This document shows positions 8,808 through 19,300 of a stretch of 64,000 bases of DNA, one piece after another. Made by a program: the position numbers and the translations under genes. Under the pieces are notes generated by a model, which had not been told where the DNA came from, searched no databases, and was given only the letters and a program-made list of their open reading frames with translations. The DNA comes from Bernardetia sp. MNP-M8 (GTDB taxonomy: Bacteria; Bacteroidota; Bacteroidia; Cytophagales; Bernardetiaceae), in the NCBI RefSeq assembly GCF_037126285.1, contig NZ_CP147012.1, positions 3,556,676-3,620,675 on the forward strand. The letters run 5' to 3'. How positions within the stretch are numbered: the stretch's first letter is position 1; every line of letters begins with the position of its first letter.

Positions 8808-11800
8808 TTACTCTTCTATCACAAACTTACGGAAAGTAATTCCGTCTTTAGTTTGAATTTGCAGGTAATAAATTCCTCCAGCCAAATTATTAGTCTTTGC
8901 TTTATAACGAGTAGAAGAAATTTGTTCTGTTTTTACATTAATTATTCTTCCTATTGCATCAATCAAAATAAATTTAGAGTCTCCATTTGGAGTATTCGTT
9001 CCAAAATCTATAAAGAAAGAACCATTATTTGGATTGGGAAAAAGGACTAAATCTTGTAATTCTTTCGGCTCTTCTATTCCTGTTGTTATATCTGTAAATA
9101 TAATAATTTCAGAAACTGAGCTACAGCCTGATTCTGTCAAGACAAGTAAGCTGTATTCGCCTGTTTGTGTAGGAGTATAAGAACTTTCAAACCCATTTTC
9201 AATTGGATTTCCATCTTTTAACCACTGATAGGTTACTGTTTCTTGGCTATTAATTGTACTTTCCAATACTTTTTCATTGATTAATAAAATACTAACTTCT
9301 GGATTTGGAAGGGTTGTAATTTCTATTTTATTTGAAAGAGCTGTACATCCATTAGCTGTCAATACCTCGGCTGTATATGTTCCTGCTTGGGTGACTATAT
9401 AGGTTTTTTCATTGGCAAAAGCTAGAACGATTCCATCTTTTCTCCAACGAATCTGATTATTTGCTGTAAAATCTGCATTGATTGTTAGTTTGATACCAAA
9501 AGGTTGTTCTTGACAGAATACAGTTTGTAAAGGTTGTTTTATTTCAAAACTTAAGCCTGACTGACATTCTATATTTAGGCTAACAGAACGACGTTTCAAG
9601 GTTAAATCTGCTAAATTAGGATTTGTAATCAAAGCTGTATAAATTCCTCTATCCGTATTTTGGACTTGATTTAATGTGAAATTTTGAAGTGTAGAAATAG
9701 GATTTCCATCTTTCAACCATTGATATATATTTCCGTTTCCTTGTGTTTGAATGGTAAAGAAAACAGAAGAATTGGGAAGAGCTAAAATATCCATTTCCTC
9801 ATTAATAGGAGCTTGAGGCGCATAATCAAATACATTAAAGTTAGAGTTTGCAAAAGGTAATAAATCATCAAATTCTAATTCATTCTCAGCTACTCTTAAT
9901 TCTTTCAAATTATTGAGTTGTAACAAGCCTATATCAAGTGAATTTAGATTATTTATATTTATCTCAAAAGTTACTAAAGAATTGAGATTTTCTATTCCTG
10001 TAGGAAGAACACTAATAAAATTTTGATTAGCATAAAGCTGAATTAGTTTTGCAAGATTTGTAATTGAATTTGGTAATTCTTTAAGGTCATTATCACTTAT
10101 ATTCAAGACCAAAAGTTCACTCAAATTTCCTATTGTCTCTGGAATTGCAGCAAAATTATTTTCGTTGAGGTATAAGTTTCTCACTTTTGCTAAACTTCCA
10201 ATTTCGTCAGGCAATTCATCCAAATTATTTCTTGACAACCAAAGAGCTTGAAGATTTATTAGATTACCAAAAGAAGCAGGAACAGCACCTTCAAAGTTGT
10301 TTTTATCTAAGTCTAAATAAGTCAGTGTTGTCATATTTCCAATAGTTGAAGGTATTTGTCCCTCTAAATCGTTATCAAAAAAGCTCAAATAACGAAGTTC
10401 TGAAAATAATTCAGCATCAAAAACATCAGGCAATGTTCCTATCATATTACGAGAAGACAAATCAAGTTCAGTCAGTTTATTTCCTGAAAGTGTTACGCCT
10501 TCCCATGTAGCGACAGGGTTTGTCAAATTCCATTTTCTATTCCAAGTTGTGTTTCCACCTGTTTCATTAAAAATGGCTACTAAGGCAAGTGAATCAGTTT
10601 CATTTAAAAATCCTTCAACAATTAGTTTAATTGAATGACGTTCTAAAGTAAGCTGATTAGATACTGAATTTTTTATTGTACAAAAATATACTCCTGCATC
10701 TGAAGGAATTGCATTTGTGATGGTAAATGTTTCAGCGTTTGCTCCATTTATAGGGGTTTGGTCTTTATACCATTGATAAAAAGTAAAATCTCCTTCTGTA
10801 GCAGAATTGAAAGTAATAGACTCTCCTTCTGAAATAATTTCTGTAGTAGGAGAATAAATTTTGGCTTGTGGCGAATAGGTGAAATTTGGAATCTGACCAA
10901 CAAAGTTTTCTGATGAACCAAAACTAAGTCTATTTCCTTGTATTTTGAGAGAAAAACTAGGAGCATTGATTTGAGATAAACCAAGAATAGAAGTTGGAAG
11001 TGTTCCTACCAAATTATTATTTGATAAATCAATTGAAATTATTTGTCCACAACCTATTTCTATACCATTCCAAGTAGAAACTGGCGTAGTCAAATCCCAA
11101 CTAGTAACCCAATTTTGTCCACCTGTTTGATTATAAATATCTACCAAAATAAGTGAATCAGAAGGAGAAACAAAGAATTGCTCTATAATCGTAACTACTT
11201 GCTCATCAGTTGCTGTATTTCCTGCCGAATCTATGGCAGTCCAAATTACAGTTGTTTCTCCAAGAGGAAATAATGCAGGTGCATCATTGAAAATTCTAAC
11301 CAAACAGTTATCCGAAACGATAGGGTTTCCAATATCTAATCCTGTGCTATCAGCCGTACAAGTATATAAATCGGCATTTATTGAGATAGAAGAAGGAGCT
11401 TCAATACTAGGAATTTTGTTATCTACTACTGTAATAGTAAATGTATTTGGACTTGCTGTATTTCCATTTTCATCGCTTGCTGTCCAAGTAATAGTTGTGA
11501 TTCCTGTATTAAATTCAACATTTTCTAATGAATTTAGACTACCCAATGTAGCACCGCTCAATAAATAATTATAGGCAGAAACTCTACAGTTATCGCTTGC
11601 TGTTCCATTCGGAATTTGCTGTGTCGTAGATGTAGTTTGATTAGTATAGAAACAATCTGTTGGATTAGTATTTCTAGTGAAGTCTTGCATAGCTACCAAG
11701 CTAGGTGCTTGTGTATCGTTTATGCCTTCTGCTTGAATGTTAAAGTTATAAGGGTTTTCATCAATGTCATTATTCTCTATATTAACGAGAGCTATTTGAC

Positions 11801-14800
11801 TTCCTGTAACTGAAGGATTAAAAACTACATCAAAAGAGTAGCTTTGGGTAGGAGCAAGAACAATAGGGTTAGAAGGAAAATCAGTAGGCAAATTAGATAA
11901 TGTAAAGTCTCCAGTAGAAGTATTTAAAGTTATATTATCTATCGTTAAATCCGTTGAACCAATACTCTCAATAGTATAGGTACGAGTAGAAGAAGCACTT
12001 CCACAAGTTAGGGTAGTAGGGAAAATAGTATGGTCGCTTGGGTCTGGTGTAATATCTCCATCTGCGATGGTAGTTCCGTTTCCTGTTAGATTTATTTCTT
12101 GTCCTACTACTCCCTGTCCTTGTATGTCAAAACTATATGTTCCGTCTTCACAGTCATTACTACTTATTACTATAGTATTGGTGTATGAATCTATGGTAAG
12201 TGGGGTAAATCTAACATCAAAAGTTTGGGAACTTCCTGCTGAAATAGTAAAAGGAGAAATAACATCTGTTTCAAAACCCAAAACTGTGTTTAGAAAGCCA
12301 ATAGAAGAAATATTCAAATCTTCTGTTCCTGTATTTTGAATGTTATAAGTTACTGTTTTTGTAGAAGAAATCCCTACATCTCCAAAGTCTGTATCATCAC
12401 TTGGACTAGGAGTAACATCATTATTTGAGATTGTGATATTATTACCTTGTACATTTATTTCGACAGGGTCAATGACAGTTACTGTGAAAGTATTAGAAGG
12501 ATCATTATTTATATTTGTTCCATCACTTACTGTATAGATTACAGTTGTTACTCCTAGATTAAATACTTGGTTAGTTAAATCATTTACTGTTTGTCCATTA
12601 ATAAAATAATTATAAATAAGTGTTCCGTTACAATTATCTGTTGCTGATACATTTTGAATTGGACTAGAAGCAATATCATTATCAAATGTACAACTAGATG
12701 TATTTACACTTACAGTTTGGTTTGCTGGATTAATTACAGTAGGTACTTCTGTGTCATCTAACCCTTCTGCTATTACTTGAAAAGTATAAGGTTCTTCATC
12801 AGGGTCATTAGTGCTTATCTGTATCATTGCCGTTTGTGTACCTATATTTTCTGGGTCAAATGTTACTACAAAAGTTGCCTCACTTCCACTTATAATGGAA
12901 GATATAGAAGAAGTTACTGCAAACTGTATATTATCTGTTGTTATACTACTAATTGTCAAATCTGCATTTCCATCATTTCGTATTACAAATGTTTTATCAA
13001 GGGAATTATTGCTACATTCTTCTACACTTCCAAAATCTGTATTTCCTCCACTCATAGCACTACTGCCATTTATTACTTCTGTATCAGAGTCTTGCTCTTT
13101 TACAAAAATATCTGGTTTTAGTCCTGTACCTTGAATATCAAATGTGTAAGAAGGCGTTTCACAATTATCTGTATTTATGATAACAGTCGCATTACGAGTT
13201 CCAAAGTTGGTAGGTGTGAAAGTAATTATAAAATCTTCACTATCAGAATTAGCTATAGAGGTAGGAGTAGAACTTATTGCAAAATCTCCTGCATTTGTTC
13301 CACTAATAGCAATAGAAGTAATATTTAATGGTGTGCCTCCATCATTAATAATAGTATATGTTTTTGCTAAATTAGTAGAAATACTTCCAAAGTCTGTATC
13401 ATCGGTAGTAGAAGGTGAAGTATCTCCATTTACTATATCTGTACTATTTCCTTGTACATTTATTTCTGAATAATTAGGAATATATTTTTTGAGTGTTCCT
13501 GTATTATCTATATTATCTTGATAGGCAATATGTAAAACTCCATTTGTATTAAAATCAATTACAGGAGAGCTAGTTGATGTTCCTGTGTTAATAGCAAGGT
13601 TTGTCCAGTCTGAGCCATTATATTTTTTTACACGAACATCATTTGTAGAACCTACATTTTCTATAAGAGTTAAATAGGGGGTTGCTTCTAAATCTACTAG
13701 CAGATTTCCGACAATAGAATTTAAAGTAGGTAAAGAAGAACCAATTTCAATCCATACTCCTTCATAAAATGCCACTTTTGTAGCTCCTGATTCATTGTAA
13801 GCTACATAAATATAGTTGTTTTTATCAATACTTATACTTTGCATGGTTGATGTTTGTGAAGAAAAACCTGGACTTCCTATGTATCCCCAACCTCCATCTC
13901 CATTGTATTCTCTTACAGAAGTTTTTAATCCATTATTGAAATCTCTAAATGCAATAACAGGGTTTCCATTATTATTTATAGCTAGACTAATAAAATTTGC
14001 TTGTCCATCCGAAGCATCTCCACCTATATTTTCCCACTGTTGGTCATCATATTTAACTACTTGTGCTTTTATGCTATTATCTTGATAGGCTAGGAATAAA
14101 TCTTCTTCTTTGTCTAATGCAAGTTGTAACGAACTAGAACTAGAGCTAATAAAAGCACCTCCATCACTTATATTTGTCCAAGTAGTTCCATCAAATTCCA
14201 TTACAATTACTTCTGCTACAGAATTATTATAAGCCACATAAATAGTTCCCTCTCTAGTGATAACCATACTTTGATTAATAGCAATATCAGAAGAAATTTC
14301 TGTTCCTGCTACGTCTAGCCAGTTAGTGCCATTGTATTTTCTGACACTTGTTGTTCCACTTGCATTTTGAAAAGCTACATAGGGACTTCCATCTTGTGCT
14401 ATTTTCAAGTCATAAAAAGGAGTAGTGCTAGTAGAAAAACTCTGTTCTGCTTCTATCCAGTCGTAATTGGGATAAGTACCTGTGTTTCCTGTTCCTTGTA
14501 CTTGGAACATAAAAGGATTTGTATCTTCATCATTACTATAAATAGCTACTGTAGCTCTTTGTTGAGCTGCTTCAGTAGGTGTGTAAGAAATTGTGAATGT
14601 TGCCTGTGCCACACCATCAATAACAGATATAGTAGGCTGACTTGTAACTTCAAAGTAAGTATCTCCAGATATTTCTACATTTCCACTTAACTCAAGAGCT
14701 GAGCCTCTAATATTTTCTATTGTAAATGTTTTTGTAATTGTATTACATCTATTTATTGTTCCAAAATCTACTGTTGATGAGCCACTTGAAATAATACCTA

Positions 14801-15989
14801 CATCATCAGAAATTCTTATTTGTGGAGTAGCTATTGCTTTTATATTGAAGGAATAAGTGTTAGTTATTCCTCCGTCATTGCTTTCTATGGTTACAATAGC
14901 TGTTTGCTCTCCATAATTTCCGTTAATAGGGGTAAACTCTATATCTAGAGACAGAAAATTGCTACAACTAGCAAGAATATCTATGGGAGGAGTAGATATA
15001 GTGGGAGAAGTAAGAATAAACTGCCCTGTTCCTCCATCATTAATAGTAATATTATTAATAGTTAAATCATTTACACCCAAATTTTGAATAGTATAATATC
15101 CAAATGCTATTCCATTTACTGTCCCAAAATCTGTATAGCTTTCTTCAATAGGCGTATTTCCCTCTGGTATATACAGACTATTACCTGAAAGAAATAATTT
15201 AGGGCTACTGTTAGGAGTTATTCCAGTTATGATAGAATTTCCTGTTACCCAGTTTGAGGTTGTTCCACTTAATGCAAAGTTAGTTAATATTCCTTCTCTA
15301 TTATTAGCCGAGTAATCTATAAGATTATCTACTGCTGGTGTTATGCTGTTATCTCCTTCTGGTGTTCCTTGATTAAAAGTATAATATGCTATTAAGAAAG
15401 ATTCTGAAAGAGGATCAATCTCATTATTTATGTTAGAATAAATAGCATCACAAGAGCGTGATATATCCCAAATGCGTAGTTCATCTAATTCTCCTTCAAA
15501 TGAATCTAAAGGATCAACAGCAGAATCATCTTTTCCTAAAAAAAATGTATTTGAAGTTTGTACAAAATCATTAAATGTAATTTCTCTATCAGATTGTGGG
15601 ATTCCATCTACCCAAAGGGTAAATTCATAGACTGAAGAGCCTTTTTTTGTAATTGATATATGATGCCAATTGCCATCTGCAATAACATTATTACTTTCTA
15701 TGAAATAAGAGCCTTCTCCATCAATTTCCATAGCAAGACCTAACTTTCCCTCATCAGTAGTATGTATATTAAATACTCCTTCTTTAGACATAATAGTCTG
15801 TTCTGTACCACTTGTTTTTACCCAAAACTCAATTGTAAGAAAACTACTAAAAGCTGTAGGGATAGAGAAATCACTATGCATCTCTACAAAATCATCTGTT
15901 CCATCAAAATTTAAGGCATTACTTTGAGCTGTTAGATTGTTTGATATAAATAGAACAAACAAAAAAAGTAAGAGAATAATTTTTTTCAT
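8808..15989 (-). CDS. Giant T9SS-exported mosaic surface protein (LamG, HYR, LRR, Ig-like)
   Basis: 2393 aa. Order by approximate residues: signal peptide 1-21; LamG/concanavalin-like domain 24-250 (FDGTDDFVEM start); choice-of-anchor-D type domains 263-503; a propeller-like repeat region 510-840 with Y-V-A-Y and FDGTTW motifs; more anchor-D domains 843-1076 and 1176-1423; HYR-like domains at 1076-1176 and 1423-1603; leucine-rich repeats 1603-1676 and 1790-2050; Ig-like domains around 1710-1790 and 2063-2300; and a T9SS type A sorting domain from about 2310 (LFPNPNNGSFFIDF, ending RKFVIEE). It is likely exported by T9SS and attached to the cell surface, where it could act in adhesion or polymer binding. 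A promoter-like -7 element lies at 16068-16075. Confidence 0.9.
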   Translation of the reverse strand: MKKIILLLFLFVLFISNNLTAQSNALNFDGTDDFVEMHSDFSIPTAFSSFLTIEFWVKTSGTEQTIMSKEGVFNIHTTDEGKLGLAMEIDGEGSYFIESNNVIADGNWHHISITKKGSSVYEFTLWVDGIPQSDREITFNDFVQTSNTFFLGKDDSAVDPLDSFEGELDELRIWDISRSCDAIYSNINNEIDPLSESFLIAYYTFNQGTPEGDNSITPAVDNLIDYSANNREGILTNFALSGTTSNWVTGNSIITGITPNSSPKLFLSGNSLYIPEGNTPIEESYTDFGTVNGIAFGYYTIQNLGVNDLTINNITINDGGTGQFILTSPTISTPPIDILASCSNFLSLDIEFTPINGNYGEQTAIVTIESNDGGITNTYSFNIKAIATPQIRISDDVGIISSGSSTVDFGTINRCNTITKTFTIENIRGSALELSGNVEISGDTYFEVTSQPTISVIDGVAQATFTISYTPTEAAQQRATVAIYSNDEDTNPFMFQVQGTGNTGTYPNYDWIEAEQSFSTSTTPFYDLKIAQDGSPYVAFQNASGTTSVRKYNGTNWLDVAGTEISSDIAINQSMVITREGTIYVAYNNSVAEVIVMEFDGTTWTNISDGGAFISSSSSSLQLALDKEEDLFLAYQDNSIKAQVVKYDDQQWENIGGDASDGQANFISLAINNNGNPVIAFRDFNNGLKTSVREYNGDGGWGYIGSPGFSSQTSTMQSISIDKNNYIYVAYNESGATKVAFYEGVWIEIGSSLPTLNSIVGNLLVDLEATPYLTLIENVGSTNDVRVKKYNGSDWTNLAINTGTSTSSPVIDFNTNGVLHIAYQDNIDNTGTLKKYIPNYSEINVQGNSTDIVNGDTSPSTTDDTDFGSISTNLAKTYTIINDGGTPLNITSIAISGTNAGDFAISSTPTSIANSDSEDFIITFTPTNFGTRNATVIINTDNCETPSYTFDIQGTGLKPDIFVKEQDSDTEVINGSSAMSGGNTDFGSVEECSNNSLDKTFVIRNDGNADLTISSITTDNIQFAVTSSISSIISGSEATFVVTFDPENIGTQTAMIQISTNDPDEEPYTFQVIAEGLDDTEVPTVINPANQTVSVNTSSCTFDNDIASSPIQNVSATDNCNGTLIYNYFINGQTVNDLTNQVFNLGVTTVIYTVSDGTNINNDPSNTFTVTVIDPVEINVQGNNITISNNDVTPSPSDDTDFGDVGISSTKTVTYNIQNTGTEDLNISSIGFLNTVLGFETDVISPFTISAGSSQTFDVRFTPLTIDSYTNTIVISSNDCEDGTYSFDIQGQGVVGQEINLTGNGTTIADGDITPDPSDHTIFPTTLTCGSASSTRTYTIESIGSTDLTIDNITLNTSTGDFTLSNLPTDFPSNPIVLAPTQSYSFDVVFNPSVTGSQIALVNIENNDIDENPYNFNIQAEGINDTQAPSLVAMQDFTRNTNPTDCFYTNQTTSTTQQIPNGTASDNCRVSAYNYLLSGATLGSLNSLENVEFNTGITTITWTASDENGNTASPNTFTITVVDNKIPSIEAPSSISINADLYTCTADSTGLDIGNPIVSDNCLVRIFNDAPALFPLGETTVIWTAIDSAGNTATDEQVVTIIEQFFVSPSDSLILVDIYNQTGGQNWVTSWDLTTPVSTWNGIEIGCGQIISIDLSNNNLVGTLPTSILGLSQINAPSFSLKIQGNRLSFGSSENFVGQIPNFTYSPQAKIYSPTTEIISEGESITFNSATEGDFTFYQWYKDQTPINGANAETFTITNAIPSDAGVYFCTIKNSVSNQLTLERHSIKLIVEGFLNETDSLALVAIFNETGGNTTWNRKWNLTNPVATWEGVTLSGNKLTELDLSSRNMIGTLPDVFDAELFSELRYLSFFDNDLEGQIPSTIGNMTTLTYLDLDKNNFEGAVPASFGNLINLQALWLSRNNLDELPDEIGSLAKVRNLYLNENNFAAIPETIGNLSELLVLNISDNDLKELPNSITNLAKLIQLYANQNFISVLPTGIENLNSLVTFEININNLNSLDIGLLQLNNLKELRVAENELEFDDLLPFANSNFNVFDYAPQAPINEEMDILALPNSSVFFTIQTQGNGNIYQWLKDGNPISTLQNFTLNQVQNTDRGIYTALITNPNLADLTLKRRSVSLNIECQSGLSFEIKQPLQTVFCQEQPFGIKLTINADFTANNQIRWRKDGIVLAFANEKTYIVTQAGTYTAEVLTANGCTALSNKIEITTLPNPEVSILLINEKVLESTINSQETVTYQWLKDGNPIENGFESSYTPTQTGEYSLLVLTESGCSSVSEIIIFTDITTGIEEPKELQDLVLFPNPNNGSFFIDFGTNTPNGDSKFILIDAIGRIINVKTEQISSTRYKAKTNNLAGGIYYLQIQTKDGITFRKFVIEE

Positions 15990-16067
15990 AGAAGTAAATG
16001 GATAAATAGTGGTAACTTGTTGATTATGAGTGTTTATATTTTTCAGATTTAACTAAAAATTAGTACG

Positions 16068-16075
16068 CAAAGATA
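16068..16075 (-). promoter_or_regulatory. Promoter -7 element for the 2393-aa protein gene
   Basis: The minus strand reads TATCTTTG, a perfect Bacteroidota -7 element, about 80 bases upstream of the ATG at 15989. No good TTG is found at the expected -33 distance, so confidence is moderate. The 15990-16384 interval otherwise holds only the terminator at 16324 and AT-rich DNA. Confidence 0.5.
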
Positions 16076-16323
16076 CAAATTTTTAGCTTAAAAAATAGGA
16101 TGCACATTGTTATAAAAATGCCTTTAGAAGAATAAAATTAGATTTTAGAATTAAAAAATGAGGTTTTGTGGAGCTTTATGAATTTAGTTACAATTAAAGT
16201 TATTGTTGAGCACACCGACAAGAGCTGTTCATGTGTATTTGTACTTTTTTTTGTTTCTACTAATGATAAAAGCACTTTTTATATTTTGAAACTAAAATCA
16301 TATAGAAGCGATTTTTTTTATAA

Positions 16324-16360
16324 AAAAACTCCTTCACTAATTTTTAGTAAAGGAGTTTTT
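16324..16360. terminator. Terminator after the 1870-aa protein gene
   Basis: AAAAACTCCTTCACTA pairs with TAGTAAAGGAGTTTTT with one mismatch. A T-tract follows in the minus direction, just after the stop of the gene ending at 16385. Confidence 0.75.
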
Positions 16361-16384
16361 GAATGAATTTTTATCTAACTATTT

Positions 16385-19300
16385 TTATTCAACAATAATC
16401 TGTTTTGAATAGGTAGCTCCATTTTGATTGAAATGAATAAGATACATTCCTTTTGCTTGGTTGTTTAGATTCATTTTAAAATCTTGCTTTCCTTTTTCAA
16501 AAGTCTGTGTCTTTATTTTTCTACCAATTCCATCAAAGATAGTTACTTCAATGTTTTTGGTAAGAGTTATGCCAAAATGTATGTTGAATGTTCCATTATT
16601 TGGGTTAGGATAAACACTAAAATTGTCTGAGAGACTATCTATATAAGTATACTTTTTTGCTGTTTTATTAGCGATTCTACCTGTTGGAGAGTCACAAAAA
16701 GATACTGCATAACTTCCTGCATTTCCATTTCCAGTATGAATAGCAACATCAGCAATAAGTATTTCATTAGGGTCTGCATTCTCTTGATAAACTTCTACTT
16801 GATTATGGAAATATTTCACAACATTTCCAATACGTTCTACACGTAATTTATCTCCCTTTTCATAATTAACAACTACACCTGAAGAAGGTGTGTAACCTGC
16901 AACTGCGCTTCCATGAGATAATAAATACCATCTGTATTTAATAGAAGTATAGTAAGGATTTGTATTAGCTGGAGTTAATCCAAACATATAATTTGTATTT
17001 TCAGAAGCTGTATTGACTACAAAACCATCTTGATTAGCTAATAAAGTATTGGTGGTATGAATACCTGAAGACCAAGCATTAGTAGAACTTGTTTTTACTA
17101 CTTCTGAACCACTATTAGTTGCTTCTGCTTCTATTTCAAAATCAATGACGTAGCTCAAAAGAACTAGTTTTTCCATACTACTAAATGAGCCATTTGCTGT
17201 TACAGTATAATAACCTAATGGTTGATTACTAAGTGTATTTGTTGTGCTAACAATAACATCATCTGAATTTTTCCATATATATGAGGTTGTAAAATTTCCT
17301 CCTGTTAAACTTATTGTTGCAGAACCTACAGAAACACCACAATCTACTAAGGGAGCTGAAATACTTACATCTAAAGCACAATTGATAAATAAAACTGCTG
17401 GTAGGGTTGTCCCTGTTGTTTGTAAAGAAACATCTACTAACAAATCATCTGTAAGTACATTTGTACTTGTACGAAAGATTACACCGTTTTTGCTGTATTG
17501 TATAGTTGTGCCTACTCGCTCTATTTTGAATCCATCTCTTGCTTGATAGTTTCCAAAAGAACCTCTATTAATTCCTTTTTCAAACACATATACTGTACCT
17601 GTGGCAGTTAGATAAATAGCATAATCTATAGAGTTAAAACCTGTTCCACTCTCTTTTTTAGACAAACCAATGGCAGAATTAATAAGATTGTCTACTTTGA
17701 AAACAATGCCACCATTACCAATTACTTTTTTGGTAGAATTTGCACTTGTATTCCAACCTGAGCTAGTATGATCTAATTGTCCATTGGCGTTTAATGTTAA
17801 GTTGCTTAGGTTTGTCCAAGTTAAAGGTGCACCAATTAGATAAGAAGAATAAGAGACAATTCCATTTTTAGTTAATTCTAATTGATAAGTGCCTGCATTT
17901 AGTCCAGTAATATCTTGTGTCGTTTCACCATTTGACCATAAATAAGTTGCGCCTGTTGCTGTAATATTGATATCACCTGCACTTCCTGCATTTGTACAAT
18001 CAATTCCTGTGACTGTTGCTGTATAAGTTGGATTTCCACCTGTTGAACCACAAAAGGATGCTTGTACTTGTCCTGTATTTCCTGAATAAATGGCAACATC
18101 AGCTATCAAAACTTCATTTGTATTGATAGGGTACTGATGAACCACAATGCCATTTTTATAAAATTTCATTGTACTTCCTTCTCTAGCAACACTAAATACA
18201 TCTCCTTTTTGGTAAGCTATGGCTGCTCCTCTTTGTCCATTATAACTTGGAATGGCATCAGAATTTCCTACAAAATACCATGCATAATCAATAGAAGTAT
18301 AACTGGCAATTGCATTTGGTCTAGCCAAACCAATCATATAAGAACCTGTATTGGTAGTGATTGTATTACTGACCCAACCATCTACTCCATTAGCAAGTTG
18401 TTGTGTAGAAGCAGAGGTTGTACCACTTGTCCATCCTGTAGCATTTGTTTTGGTTAAGACATTTCCTGATACACTTACATTTGCTTGATTTTCAAAATCA
18501 ATTTGATAGCCAATAGCTACATGTTTAGTACGTGTTCCGTAATCTGTTCCTGTTATTGTAACTGAATAAATACCTGTATTTTTATTTGAGATATTTGCAG
18601 TCGTTTCTCCACTTGACCAAAGATAAGTAGTAGGAAGAGTTTCTCCTAGTAAAGCAGTTGTAGCTGCTCCCAAACCATCAGTAGGACAATTGTTAGATGT
18701 AAAAGAACTAATTTCCAAAGTAATAGGACAACTTGTAAACTGAATTTGAGGAATTTTACCACTTTCTGTATACATCGTTACATCAGCCATTAACTCTCCT
18801 GCTACTGCATCATTAATGGTACGGAAAGGAGTTCCATTTTTAGAATATTGAATCATTGTTCCTAATCGTTCTATTCTAAGAATATCTCCATTTTGGTAAG
18901 TACCAAAACCTCCACGAAGTATTCCTTTTTCATAAACAGCTATACCACCTGCATTTGTTAAATAAAGAGCATAACGAATACTAGTAAATCCAACAGCTCC
19001 TTGATAATAAGAAAGACCAACCATATAAGCTGTATTATTTTCTTCTGCTGTAAATATAATTCCTCCGTCTGTAATTATCTTTTCTTCTGAAAAAGCTTTA
19101 CTTGTCCACCCATTAGTAGCTGTAGATTTGGTAAGTTTCTCTTCTGTATCAACAGAAAAATCAGTCAAGTTTATCCAGTTCAGGTCATAACCTACTTCAT
19201 AAGTACCTGTATAGGTAGCTGTTCCATCAGTAATTGTAACAGTATATTCGCCTACTGACAAATTAAATATATCTTGTGTAGTTGCTCCTGTACTCCATAG

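Noticed and set aside
12777-13328. Open frames of 65-114 codons on the plus strand inside the 2393-aa gene
   Set aside because: They lie opposite a long coding frame with clear domains and have Cys/Tyr-rich, unstructured translations; they are antisense shadows.
16166-16366. A 66-codon plus-strand frame in the gap between the two giant genes
   Set aside because: It overlaps the terminator hairpin at 16324-16360, has no promoter or recognisable start region, and its translation is featureless.
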